The notes below the pieces were generated by a model. It was not told the origin of the DNA and did not search any database. It saw nothing but the letters and a program-made list of their open reading frames with translations. Both the position numbers and the translations under genes were made by a program. DNA of 64,000 nt from an uncultured Gammaproteobacteria bacterium (GTDB lineage Bacteria; Pseudomonadota; Gammaproteobacteria; SZUA-229). The stretch is taken from positions 31,198 through 95,197 of the forward strand of contig CAJXZZ010000001.1 in assembly GCA_913065105.1 (NCBI GenBank), given 5' to 3'. Shown here in pieces: positions 1 through 10,038 of the stretch. Each line of letters starts with the position of its first letter. The stretch's first letter is position 1.

Positions 1-75
1 GATTTTACAGATGGTATGAATGATGATGAGGCGGCGGGTGACAACGCGTCTGAAAAAACAGTAGGTAATCATTAA
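1..75 (+). CDS. C-terminal end of an unidentified protein, truncated by the window start
   Basis: Frame 1 is open from base 1 (DFTDGMNDDEAAGDNASEKTVGNH) to TAA at 73-75. Confidence 0.4.
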   Translation, partial: DFTDGMNDDEAAGDNASEKTVGNH

Positions 76-194
76 GTTGTCTTTAATGATAGGGTTAGAT
101 GTGACGAATCATTACAATAAACGGTTTTAATGAACGAGTTCCATGCTTAAGCATCTACATGGTAAATAATTTTATAACTTAACAGGTAAAGCAA

Positions 195-2618
195 ATGATT
201 TGGATCGGTATTATAATTATTTTAGTTTCAGCTTATCTGCGTTTGCCACTACTGCTCTGGTCCCTGCTTCTTGGTGCAGGACTCGTCGGTTTTAATTTCT
301 ATACCGATGCTGCCATGGCACAAAAAACCCTGTTATGGATTATTTATGCTGCTGTCATTATCCCGCTAAACGTTAAACCCCTACGTCGTAACTTTTTCAG
401 CCGTATTATTTATGCAGCGATGAAAAAAATCATGCCGACGATTTCACAAACCGAGCAGGAAGCACTGGATGCCGGTGATGTGTGGTGGGAAGCAGAACTG
501 TTTAGCGGCAAACCCGATTTTAAATTTATTAAAAAACTGCCTAAACCCGAACTGACAGAAGAAGAACAGGCTTTTCTAGATGGTCCGGTTGAAGAATTCT
601 GCAAGATGCTTGATGACTGGCAGATAACACATATTGATTATGACCTGACGCCCGAAGCCTGGCAGTTTGCCAAAGACAACGGTTTTTTCTCGCTGATCAT
701 TCCCAAACAATATGGCGGCCTGGATTACTCTGCTTACTGCCACTCTCAGGTAGTGATGAAAATCGGCAGTCGCAGCGGTTCAGCGGGTGTTACGATAATG
801 GTGCCTAACTCTCTTGGTCCCGGCAAGCTGTTGATGACTTACGGTACGGAAGAGCAAAAAGATTATTATCTGCCACGACTGGCTAAGGGCATCGATATCC
901 CCTGTTTTGGTTTGACGGGTCCAGACGCTGGTAGTGATGCCGGTGCCATGCCTGATACGGGTGTTGTCTGTCATGGCGAATACGAAGGTAAAGATAATGT
1001 TCTAGGGGTTCGCCTTAACTTTGCGAAACGATATATCACGTTAGCACCGGTGGCTACCATTCTTGGTATTGCCTTCAAGCTTTCTGACCCTGAGCATCTG
1101 CTAAGTGATGAAGTAGAACGCGGTATCACCCTGGCGCTGATCAAACGTGAGACGGAAGGTATAGAGATCGGCGATCGCCACTTCCCTGCCAATCATGCTT
1201 TTATGAACGGCCCTGTTCGCGGCAAAGATGTTTTTATTCCGATCGAATCCATCATCGGCGGTGTTGATTATGTAGGTAAAGGCTGGTCGATGTTAATGGA
1301 GTGTCTCGGTGATGGCCGTGCTATTTCACTGCCTGCGCTAGGTACAGCTGCAGGTAAGATGGGTTCTAAATATACCGGCGCATATGCCCGTATTCGCCAG
1401 CAGTTTCATACACCGATCGGTCATTTCGAGGGTGTCGAAGAAGCGCTGACTGAAATTGCGGGACAAGCTTATGTGATGGACGCTTCACGTTCTTTAGTTG
1501 CGGTAGCGCTAGACGCCGGTGCTGTACCTTCAGTGATTTCTGCCATTGTTAAGTTGCAGGTGATGGAACGTATGCGTGAGGTGATCAATCATGCCATGGA
1601 TGTCCATGGTGGCCACGGCATCTGCATGGGCCCACTCAATCATCTGGGCCGTGCATATCAACTCATTCCTGTTGGCATTACTGTTGAAGGCGCAAATATT
1701 TTGACCCGTACTATGATTATTTTCGGTCAGGGCGCGATGCGTAGCCATCCTTTTTTATTAAAAGAAGTACAGGCCGTACATAACGAAAATCAGAAACAGG
1801 GTCTTAAAGATTTTGATAATGCGTTCTTTTCGCACATGGGTTTTATTATAAGTAATGTGGTTCGCTCATTCTGGTTTGGTCTGAGTTATGCAAAGTTTGT
1901 TATTACGCCCGGTGATCGAGATACCCGACATTATTATCAGCAGCTGGTAAAAATGAGCTCGGCTTTTGCGTTGATGGCTGATATCTGTGTAGGTGTGTTA
2001 GGTGGTTCTTTAAAACGACGCGAAAAAATTTCCGGTCGACTGGCAGACGCACTATCAAACTTGTATGTAATGACTGCCGTATTGAAGCATTATGAAAATC
2101 AGGGTAGCCACAAGGAAGATATGGCCCTGGTTAAATGGGCCTGTGAAGACTCGTTGTACAACATTCAAACTGCGCTGAAAAATATCATGAGGAACTTGCC
2201 GGTACCTTTTATCGGTAGCCTGTGTAACTTTATAATTTTCCCATTAACTAAACCTTACCACCGCCCTAATGACAAGTTAGGTCATCAAGTTGCCAGCCTG
2301 ACATTAACACCCAGCGAAACTCTGGATCGTTTGAGTGACGGTGTGTTTGATAGCGACGATAAAAATAATTCAACTGGCCGTTTAATGCATGCATTAAATC
2401 TGGTTCTTAAAACGGATGAGCTACAACATAAATTACGTGATGCATTTAAACAAGGCCGCATAAGCAGTCGTGAACGTGATGTTTACGAAGAAGCAAAAGA
2501 TAAAAAAATAATTACCGACAATGAATACAAACTATTAATCGAAACCGATGAAGCAATTCAAAACGCGATCAAGGTTGACGAGTTTTCATTTAGCGGCTGG
2601 GAAATAAAAACACCGTAG
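195..2618 (+). CDS. fadE: Acyl-CoA dehydrogenase (FadE type)
   Basis: 807 aa; N-terminal membrane helices then acyl-CoA dehydrogenase motifs (GLTGPDAGSDAGAMPDTG, DVHGGHGICMGP); followed by thiolase and multifunctional beta-oxidation genes. Confidence 0.93.
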   Translation: MIWIGIIIILVSAYLRLPLLLWSLLLGAGLVGFNFYTDAAMAQKTLLWIIYAAVIIPLNVKPLRRNFFSRIIYAAMKKIMPTISQTEQEALDAGDVWWEAELFSGKPDFKFIKKLPKPELTEEEQAFLDGPVEEFCKMLDDWQITHIDYDLTPEAWQFAKDNGFFSLIIPKQYGGLDYSAYCHSQVVMKIGSRSGSAGVTIMVPNSLGPGKLLMTYGTEEQKDYYLPRLAKGIDIPCFGLTGPDAGSDAGAMPDTGVVCHGEYEGKDNVLGVRLNFAKRYITLAPVATILGIAFKLSDPEHLLSDEVERGITLALIKRETEGIEIGDRHFPANHAFMNGPVRGKDVFIPIESIIGGVDYVGKGWSMLMECLGDGRAISLPALGTAAGKMGSKYTGAYARIRQQFHTPIGHFEGVEEALTEIAGQAYVMDASRSLVAVALDAGAVPSVISAIVKLQVMERMREVINHAMDVHGGHGICMGPLNHLGRAYQLIPVGITVEGANILTRTMIIFGQGAMRSHPFLLKEVQAVHNENQKQGLKDFDNAFFSHMGFIISNVVRSFWFGLSYAKFVITPGDRDTRHYYQQLVKMSSAFALMADICVGVLGGSLKRREKISGRLADALSNLYVMTAVLKHYENQGSHKEDMALVKWACEDSLYNIQTALKNIMRNLPVPFIGSLCNFIIFPLTKPYHRPNDKLGHQVASLTLTPSETLDRLSDGVFDSDDKNNSTGRLMHALNLVLKTDELQHKLRDAFKQGRISSRERDVYEEAKDKKIITDNEYKLLIETDEAIQNAIKVDEFSFSGWEIKTP

Positions 2619-2667
2619 CCAACACCTCGCAATGACGGAAAGAGTTTAATTTAAAGAGAGAGTTCTT

Positions 2668-3984
2668 ATGAGTAACGAATCTGGACGTAAAGTTTATATA
2701 GTCGACGGTAGCCGGACCCCGCAGCTCAAGTCACGCGGCAAAGTCGGTCCGTTTTCAGCGGGTGACCTGGCAGTCGCTGCGGCTAAACCGTTATTACTAC
2801 GTCATAACTTTCCACTTGAGGCTATAGATGAAGTTATCCTTGGCTGTATGATGCCAGGTGAACGTGAAGCCAATGTCGGCCGTGTTGTTGCTTTACGGCT
2901 TGGCATTCCCCAGAGCGTGCCAGCGTGGACTGTACAGCGAAACTGCGCATCTGGTATGCAGTCTGTTGATTCCGCTTTTAAAAATATACGAAACGGTGAC
3001 GCCGATTTAATATTAGCCGGTGGTGTCGAATCGATGAGCCGTGCGCCAGTGCTGTTTAACCATACGATGGTTAACTGGTTAGGCGATTTTATGCGTGCAC
3101 GCTCCCTGGGGCAGAAATTAAAAACGATTTCTCAGTTACGCGCTAAACATTTCACCCCGGTAATCTCCCTGATTCATGGTTTGACAGACGATACCGTCGG
3201 CTTAAACATGGGTGAGACGGCTGAGATCATCGCAGAAAAATTTGGTATTACACGACAGCAAATGGATGAATATGCGATGAACAGTCATCATCGCCTGTCA
3301 AAAGCACATGATGCCGGTTACCTGGATGAAATCGAAGTTTTGTATGACGAAAAAGGAAACTTTTACGATCATGATGATGGTGTACGTGCAGACTCCTCTG
3401 TAGAGAGCCTGTCTAAATTACGTCCCGCTTTCGATAAAAAATATGGCAAGGTTACTGCCGGTAATAGCGCACAGATTACTGATGGCGCTTCATGGTTGTT
3501 ACTCGCCAGTGAGGATGCGGTTAAAAAATACGATTTACCTGTGATGGCATCAATCACCGATACACAATGGGCAGGTCTGGATCCTGCAGTGATGGGTATG
3601 GGCCCGGTGCACGCTATGACACCCATCATGCAGCGTCATCAGCTTTCCATTGATGATATCGATTACTGGGAAATTAATGAAGCTTTCGCAACACAGGTAT
3701 TGGGTTGTGTTCAAGCCTGGCAACAGGATGGCTACTGTCAGGATAATCTACATCTTGATAAAGCCATGGGAGAAATCCCTTACGAAAAATTAAATATTGA
3801 TGGTGGTGGTGTCAGTTTAGGTCATCCGGTGGGTGCAAGCGGAGCGCGTATTATTTTACATCTGTGCAAAATATTACAGCGTACCAATGGCAAACAAGGT
3901 ATGGCGAGTTTATGTATAGGCGGCGGTCAAGGTGGCGCTGTACTTCTGCAAAATGAATCAACAACAAATACTGAGGCAGCCTGA
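2668..3984 (+). CDS. fadI: Acetyl-CoA C-acyltransferase (thiolase, FadI-like)
   Basis: 438 aa; thiolase motifs NCASGMQS, GGVESMS, NEAFA, GGGVSLGHPVGASGAR, CIGGGQGGA. Confidence 0.88.
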   Translation: MSNESGRKVYIVDGSRTPQLKSRGKVGPFSAGDLAVAAAKPLLLRHNFPLEAIDEVILGCMMPGEREANVGRVVALRLGIPQSVPAWTVQRNCASGMQSVDSAFKNIRNGDADLILAGGVESMSRAPVLFNHTMVNWLGDFMRARSLGQKLKTISQLRAKHFTPVISLIHGLTDDTVGLNMGETAEIIAEKFGITRQQMDEYAMNSHHRLSKAHDAGYLDEIEVLYDEKGNFYDHDDGVRADSSVESLSKLRPAFDKKYGKVTAGNSAQITDGASWLLLASEDAVKKYDLPVMASITDTQWAGLDPAVMGMGPVHAMTPIMQRHQLSIDDIDYWEINEAFATQVLGCVQAWQQDGYCQDNLHLDKAMGEIPYEKLNIDGGGVSLGHPVGASGARIILHLCKILQRTNGKQGMASLCIGGGQGGAVLLQNESTTNTEAA

Positions 3985-6002
3985 TGTCGGAAAATAATTG
4001 GACAATTGAGCACGACGATAACAATATTGCCTGGGTGCATTTTGATTCACCTGGTGCATCAGCAAATTTATTGTCGCAGGTGGCAATCAAGGAGCTTGAT
4101 AATATTATTAAAGACTTCGAGCAAAACCTTCCCCGCGCTCTAGTTATTCTTTCTGATAAGAAAGATAGTTTTATCTTCGGTGCTGATATAAAAGAATTTA
4201 CCGCCTTAGAAAATAAAGAACAGGCTCTGGCATTTATGCATAACGGACATGACTTGATGAATCGACTGGAGGCGCTATCCTGTCCGACCGTTAGTATGAT
4301 CCATGGTCTTTGTTTCGGCGGTGGTACGGAATTGTCTTTAGCCTGTAATCATATCGTTGCCTCCGATGACAAAAAAACAAAGATTGGTTTGCCGGAAATT
4401 AAATTAGGTATTCATCCCGGTTATGGTGGCACAGCAAGATCGATCGAACGTTGTGGTCCACTGGCGGCGATGAATATTATGCTCACCGGTCGTGCATTGA
4501 CTGCTCGTTCAGCAAAAAAAATAAATCTTATCGATGAAATGGTGCCTGTTAGACAGCTAAAAGCGGCGGCGGAATACTTTGCCTTGAATGCGCCTAAACG
4601 CAAACAACTACCATTTCTTACCCGCATCACTAACAGTTCACTGTTGCGTCCGTTAATCGCAGCACAGATGCGTAAACAGGTTGCGACAAAAGCCAAAGCA
4701 GAACATTACCCTGCACCCTACTCGTTAATTGATCTGTGGAAAAAATATGCCGGTAATAAAAAATTAATGCTAGAAAAAGAAGCTATGGCAGTTGCCGATT
4801 TAGCAACGACTGATACCGCAAGAAATCTGGTGCGTGTTTTTTTCCTTCAGGAAAATTTAAAAAGTCAGGGAAAACAAACCGATTTTGACGTTAAACATGT
4901 ACATGTTATCGGCGGCGGTCTTATGGGTGGAGATATCGCTTCGTGGTGTGCTATTCAAGGTTATTCTGTAACCGTACAGGACCAATCACCACAGGCGCTG
5001 GCACAGACCATTAAACGTGCCCAGTATTCGTTTAACAAAAAGTTCAAACGCGACCGACGCGCTATCCGCGATGCTAATGACCGACTGATGGCTGACCATC
5101 GAGGTGCGGGTATACCGCGCGCTGATATTATTATCGAAGCCATCTTTGAAGATAAGGACGTCAAACGTACCTTATACGAATCGATCGAACCACGAATGAA
5201 AGAGAGCGCCATACTGGCTACTAATACTTCCAGTATCAAACTCGAAGATTTGTCTTCCTGCCTGAAAAATCCCGGCCGTCTGGTAGGCTTACATTTCTTC
5301 AATCCGGTTGCGTTAATGCCGCTGGTTGAAATCATCCGTGGCAATGAAACAGATGAAACAGTAGTACAGCAGGCGTTAGCGTTTGGTAAAAATATCGGCA
5401 AGTTACCTTTAGCGGTAAAAAGTTCGCCCGGTTTTCTGGTTAACCGGATATTGATGCCTTATATCCTGGAAGCTGTGACCATGGTTGATGAAGGTATACC
5501 AGCAGAAGTCATCGATAAAGCCGCTACTGATTATGGCATGCCGATGGGCCCTATCGAACTCGCTGACACTGTGGGTCTGGATATCTGTAAATCCGTGGCT
5601 AATATCCTGTCAGAAGCATTAGGCATGCCGTTACCTGATAACTTAAAACAACTCTCAGATAAAAAACTGGGCAAAAAAACCGGTGAAGGTTTTTATCAAT
5701 ACAAAGGAAATAAACCGGTTAAAAACAAAAGAGCCTCATATTCAGATCCTCAGGAAGTACAGGACAGACTGGTGATGCGTCTGCTTAATGAAGCAACCGC
5801 CTGTCTACGTGAAGGTATTGTTGAAGACAAAGATTTAATTGATGCTGGCGTGATATTTGGCACTGGTTTTGCCCCTTTCCGTGGTGGCCCACTGGAATAT
5901 ATCAGAAGCTGTGGTATTGATAAGTTAAGTCAGAATATGGCATCACTACAGGCTAAATTTGGTGTGCGCTTTGAGAGAGATGGTGGCTGGGACGAGTTAT
6001 AA
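3984..6002 (+). CDS. fadJ: 3-hydroxyacyl-CoA dehydrogenase / enoyl-CoA hydratase (FadJ-like)
   Basis: 672 aa; crotonase part (IFGADIKEF, GGGTELSLACNH) plus NAD-binding part (VIGGGLMGGDIA, GLHFFNPVALMPLVEII); TGATG overlap with the thiolase gene. Confidence 0.88.
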   Translation: MSENNWTIEHDDNNIAWVHFDSPGASANLLSQVAIKELDNIIKDFEQNLPRALVILSDKKDSFIFGADIKEFTALENKEQALAFMHNGHDLMNRLEALSCPTVSMIHGLCFGGGTELSLACNHIVASDDKKTKIGLPEIKLGIHPGYGGTARSIERCGPLAAMNIMLTGRALTARSAKKINLIDEMVPVRQLKAAAEYFALNAPKRKQLPFLTRITNSSLLRPLIAAQMRKQVATKAKAEHYPAPYSLIDLWKKYAGNKKLMLEKEAMAVADLATTDTARNLVRVFFLQENLKSQGKQTDFDVKHVHVIGGGLMGGDIASWCAIQGYSVTVQDQSPQALAQTIKRAQYSFNKKFKRDRRAIRDANDRLMADHRGAGIPRADIIIEAIFEDKDVKRTLYESIEPRMKESAILATNTSSIKLEDLSSCLKNPGRLVGLHFFNPVALMPLVEIIRGNETDETVVQQALAFGKNIGKLPLAVKSSPGFLVNRILMPYILEAVTMVDEGIPAEVIDKAATDYGMPMGPIELADTVGLDICKSVANILSEALGMPLPDNLKQLSDKKLGKKTGEGFYQYKGNKPVKNKRASYSDPQEVQDRLVMRLLNEATACLREGIVEDKDLIDAGVIFGTGFAPFRGGPLEYIRSCGIDKLSQNMASLQAKFGVRFERDGGWDEL

Positions 6003-6029
6003 GCTTTTTATTTCCGAACGATAATATGG

Positions 6030-7145
6030 TTATAAAGTAGCATCCTCGTCTTCATCTGTATAAACAACTTTATTACGACCTAACTGCTTTGCACGATACA
6101 TTCTATTATCTGCGTTCATCAATGTTTCCTGTATGGTATTAAACTGTTTAAAGTTAGATATACCGATTGATACGGTTGCATGTAGCGCTGGTGCTATATC
6201 ACTGAAATTATAGTTTTCTAAGCTTTCGCGTATACGCTCGGTAATCTTTATGGCGTTCTCAATATCTGTATTTACCAATAAACAAACAAATTCTTCACCA
6301 CCAAAACGTGCGGCATAGTCAATTTCACGTATTGATGTGCTAAGAATTTGTGAAAATTTCTTTAACACGATATCACCAGTGTGATGGCCAAATGTGTCAT
6401 TAATCTGTTTAAAATGATCCAGGTCGAAGTAACACACAACAAAATCTGAACCATCACGTTCAGATAAAGCTTTTTGTTGAGCCAGTTGATCCATGAAATA
6501 TCGACGGTTATACAAACCCGTTAATTCATCTGTTGTTGCCAGTTTTTTATTCAGTTCATGTGCTTGCTGTAAAGCAACATATTGTTTTTTAGAACGATCT
6601 CTTAAACGATGAATCGATGAACCCGTGTATAACATAATAGAAGCTGAGCAGGTGAATGCTAGCAGTTGCAATAACTCAAGATTTATATTGATACGTTCAG
6701 GTTCGTAGATGAAAATGTATAAAATAACTAAAAAATAACCTAATACAGCAGTCATAATAACAGACATAAATTCACGAAATTTTAGCTTGAAAAAACCAAA
6801 ACTTAACATGCCAAAATATGCCATCAGCATCAGGCCACGCCACTCATTCATTAAATAAGTGATAGTTAATAGATACAACGTTCCCCATAATAACTGACCT
6901 ATAGTAAGGCTAGGGTCACTAAACTTTTTATTTAAACCGCTACGAATAAGAAAAGTAAATACTAATACGCCTAGCCAGAAAAAAATAAGGATGCTCTCTA
7001 AGGTTTCTTTTTCTACTGAATATAAATCGTAATAGTAGAAAAAAATCCCCACTAGTGTAAAAGCAAACAACGCTATCAGCGCAGAAAGATGCCTGAACAT
7101 ACGTAACGCCTGTTTAGGATCAGCACTGAATAGAAAGTTATACAT
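6030..7145 (-). CDS. Membrane-anchored GGDEF diguanylate cyclase
   Basis: 371 aa; several N-terminal TM segments, then DELTGLYNRRYF and RFGGEEF (intact GG(D/E)EF signature). Confidence 0.9.
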   Translation of the reverse strand: MYNFLFSADPKQALRMFRHLSALIALFAFTLVGIFFYYYDLYSVEKETLESILIFFWLGVLVFTFLIRSGLNKKFSDPSLTIGQLLWGTLYLLTITYLMNEWRGLMLMAYFGMLSFGFFKLKFREFMSVIMTAVLGYFLVILYIFIYEPERININLELLQLLAFTCSASIMLYTGSSIHRLRDRSKKQYVALQQAHELNKKLATTDELTGLYNRRYFMDQLAQQKALSERDGSDFVVCYFDLDHFKQINDTFGHHTGDIVLKKFSQILSTSIREIDYAARFGGEEFVCLLVNTDIENAIKITERIRESLENYNFSDIAPALHATVSIGISNFKQFNTIQETLMNADNRMYRAKQLGRNKVVYTDEDEDATL

Positions 7146-7153
7146 AGCTGTTA

Positions 7154-7942
7154 TTATGTCTGTTGAGCAGTAGCTAAATTAAATAACTGGTAAAAGTTAT
7201 TGCGTGTTACTTCTGCAATATGTTCCACACTGGTATCTCTGAGGTCTGCCAGAGTCTTAGCAACATATTTTACATATGCGGGCTGATTTTGTTTGCCACG
7301 ATATGGCATCGGTGCAAGATACGGTGAATCTGTTTCAATTAATAAGTGATCATCCGGAATCGTTTTTACTATCTCACGTAAAGCATCAGCATTTCTAAAA
7401 GTCACGATGCCCGAAATCGATATCATTAATCCCATCTCAATCGCCTGATCGGCAAATGCCTGTGTCTCGGTAAAGCAATGAATGACGCCACCACATTGTT
7501 CGGCATTTTCCTGGTGTAATATTTTTAGGGTATCGTCACCGGCATCACGAGTATGAATAATAACAGGCTTATTGAGTTGATTGGCCACCTGTATGTGTGC
7601 GCGAAATCTTTCCTGCTGCCACTGTGGATCACCCTTATGGTAATAATAATCCAGACCGGTCTCACCGATCGCCACGACTTTGTCATCACTAGCGAGTTCG
7701 GTTAGATATTCGATTGAGAAATCATCAGTTTCGTCTGCCATTGGGTGCATGCCGGCAGAAACTGAGATAGTGGGATAGTTGCGTACCTTTTTCAGCATCT
7801 GAGGGTACTTTTCCAGATTGATAGAGACGCATAACATGTGCTCTACACCCGCGTCATGCGTTTGCTGTATCAGGGCATCAAAGTTGTTATCAAAATCAGA
7901 TAAATCTATACAATCGAGATGACAATGTGAATCAACCAGCAC
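7154..7942 (-). CDS. TatD family metal-dependent hydrolase
   Basis: 262 aa; MLVDSHCHLD, AIGETGLDYYY, IHTRDA, HCFTE, LIETDSPYLAP. Confidence 0.92.
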   Translation of the reverse strand: MLVDSHCHLDCIDLSDFDNNFDALIQQTHDAGVEHMLCVSINLEKYPQMLKKVRNYPTISVSAGMHPMADETDDFSIEYLTELASDDKVVAIGETGLDYYYHKGDPQWQQERFRAHIQVANQLNKPVIIHTRDAGDDTLKILHQENAEQCGGVIHCFTETQAFADQAIEMGLMISISGIVTFRNADALREIVKTIPDDHLLIETDSPYLAPMPYRGKQNQPAYVKYVAKTLADLRDTSVEHIAEVTRNNFYQLFNLATAQQT

Positions 7943-7965
7943 TAAAGCTTCCTTATACTCATTGA

Positions 7966-8316
7966 TTACATCGTGTGTGTAATACGATCAGAATTTAATG
8001 AGCCCGCTAAGTGTGTTTCTATTTTACCGCGTGTCGCACCTTTGTCCTGTGGTGAAAACTGTACTCCTACTCCATTTGCGCGGTTACCCTGGGCACCTTT
8101 TGGCGTCATCCAGATTATTTTACCGGCAACTGGTAAACGCTCACTATCATCCATTAACGATAACAACATGAATACCTCATCACCCAGTGCATATGTTTTG
8201 TTGGTTGGAATAAATAGTCCACCGTTTTTAACAAAAGGCATAAAGGCTGCATATAACGATGCTTTGTCCTTAATGCTTAGAGATAACATGCCCGGACGTG
8301 CTGCTGGAGTACTCAT
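7966..8316 (-). CDS. pilZ: PilZ domain type IV pilus assembly protein
   Basis: About 116 aa from MSTPAARPGML (the ORF track adds 4 aa); GGLFIPT, W(M)TPKGAQ, GVGVQF; position between holB and tatD as in other gammaproteobacteria. Confidence 0.85.
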   Translation of the reverse strand: MSTPAARPGMLSLSIKDKASLYAAFMPFVKNGGLFIPTNKTYALGDEVFMLLSLMDDSERLPVAGKIIWMTPKGAQGNRANGVGVQFSPQDKGATRGKIETHLAGSLNSDRITHTM

Positions 8317-8334
8317 AATTCTATCCACTTTCTG

Positions 8335-9330
8335 TTATAAGTTGTCCCACGATAATAGCAGATTTTCCCATAATAACTGTTCATTGACCGCTATTGAGCT
8401 GTGTAACAAATTGAAATTTATCTGGTCATGAAATCGGAATACTCTCTGTTGATCTACCTTTTTAGCTATCGCCTGTAATTTAATACGGTGTAATTCATTG
8501 CTGATAGTAGCGTCCGGTCCACAACTGAGTAATCTAGTTAAATCCGATGCCCAGCCCAACATGCTTTCTAGCGTCTGAATTTTGGCAAATTTTGCCAGTT
8601 TTGCTGCATAATCTAGCGTATTTTTACCTGAGACAGCTGCCGTCATGGCTTCAGCCAGTATTTGATGACGCTCCTCTTCCTGCAGATGGATTAAAGCTGC
8701 CAATGGCGAGCCATGTGCGTGTTTCAATGCTTGTTGTAATTGATTTACCGACGTCTGTTCGTCTTGCTGACTGGTCTGCAACCAGTCTAATGCCTGTTTT
8801 TCATCCGGTTCAGTAAAACGCAATACCTGACAACGACTGCGTATGGTAACCGGTAACCTGTGTGGTCGTGATGTTGTCAATAGAATAAGGACATCCTGTC
8901 CAGGCTCTTCCAGTGTCTTTAACAGGCTGTTTGCTGCAGATATGGTTAACAGTTCGGCCTGATCGATAATGGCGACACGATAACCGCCGTACTGACTAGT
9001 CTGGTTTAATTTGTTACACAACACGCGAATATCATCAATTCGAATACTCAGTACCGGGTTTTTACTTTTTGAGGTTGGCGGTGCAGCTGGTTTTAGATGA
9101 TACAGATCCGGATGAGTGTCGGCGAATAGTAGCTGGCATGATTTACACAGACCACAAGCCTTAAAATCGGCAGCGGGTTGTTGACATAACACCGCATGCG
9201 CCATCGAACTAGCAAAGTCGGTTTTTCCCAAACCCTGATTTCCCAGTAGCAACATAGCATGCGGTAAACGCTCAACTTTGATCAGCTGACTTATCTGCAG
9301 CCATTGTGTTTGTTGCCAGGGATAGATCAT
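8335..9330 (-). CDS. holB: DNA polymerase III subunit delta prime
   Basis: 331 aa; HAMLLLGNQGLGKTDFA, zinc-binding CGLCKSCQLL, NSLLKTLEEP; adjacent to tmk. Confidence 0.92.
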   Translation of the reverse strand: MIYPWQQTQWLQISQLIKVERLPHAMLLLGNQGLGKTDFASSMAHAVLCQQPAADFKACGLCKSCQLLFADTHPDLYHLKPAAPPTSKSKNPVLSIRIDDIRVLCNKLNQTSQYGGYRVAIIDQAELLTISAANSLLKTLEEPGQDVLILLTTSRPHRLPVTIRSRCQVLRFTEPDEKQALDWLQTSQQDEQTSVNQLQQALKHAHGSPLAALIHLQEEERHQILAEAMTAAVSGKNTLDYAAKLAKFAKIQTLESMLGWASDLTRLLSCGPDATISNELHRIKLQAIAKKVDQQRVFRFHDQINFNLLHSSIAVNEQLLWENLLLSWDNL

Positions 9331-9367
9331 ATAAAAATATTACAGCACAATTTGCTCAGCTACCAGT

Positions 9368-10000
9368 CTAAATGACATGATCCAGAATGTTATATTCCTG
9401 TAATTTTTCTCGTATCTGCAGTTGTACCGCTGTTAATTCTACTGAGGCATCAACTAAACAGATACGATGTGGATAATGGTTGGCCAATTCGATATAAGCT
9501 TTGCGCACCCGTTGAAAAAAATCATCATGTTCTTTTTCGATACGATCGGGTTCACTTCTACGGCCGGCGCGCGCGCGTCCAACTTCTACCGGGGCATCCA
9601 GTATGATGGTCAAATCCGGGCGCAGATCGCCCTGCACCCATTCTTCAAGCTCAGTAATCTTATCTACATCGAGCTGACGACCGCCGCCCTGGTAAGCATA
9701 GGTGGCTTCTGTAAATCGATCGCATAACACTGTCTGGTTGTCCGCTAGTGCGGGTAGGATGACCTTATTCAGGTGTTCTGCCCTTGCAGCGAACATCATC
9801 AACAATTCAGCGTCAGCGCTCATATTTTCATCTGAGTGGCTTAATAATAAAGCCCTTAACGCCTCGCCCAGGTTCGTGCCACCTGGCTCTCTGGTCACTA
9901 CACAGGTGTGCCCTGATGATTCGAGCAGTTCTTTTATAAAACGAAGGTTGCTGGTTTTACCAACACCTTCGATACCTTCTAAGGTGATAAATTTTCGCAT
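9368..10000 (-). CDS. tmk: Thymidylate kinase
   Basis: 210 aa; FITLEGIEGVGKTS, TREPGGT, DRFTEATYAYQGGGR. Confidence 0.95.
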   Translation of the reverse strand: MRKFITLEGIEGVGKTSNLRFIKELLESSGHTCVVTREPGGTNLGEALRALLLSHSDENMSADAELLMMFAARAEHLNKVILPALADNQTVLCDRFTEATYAYQGGGRQLDVDKITELEEWVQGDLRPDLTIILDAPVEVGRARAGRRSEPDRIEKEHDDFFQRVRKAYIELANHYPHRICLVDASVELTAVQLQIREKLQEYNILDHVI

Positions 10001-10038
10001 TTTCGTTATTTTTTTCTGTTATGCACAGTGACAGATTT

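Noticed and set aside
7973-8431. 152-aa plus-strand ORF opposite pilZ/holB
   Set aside because: Antisense to well-supported coding sequence; no domain and atypical composition.
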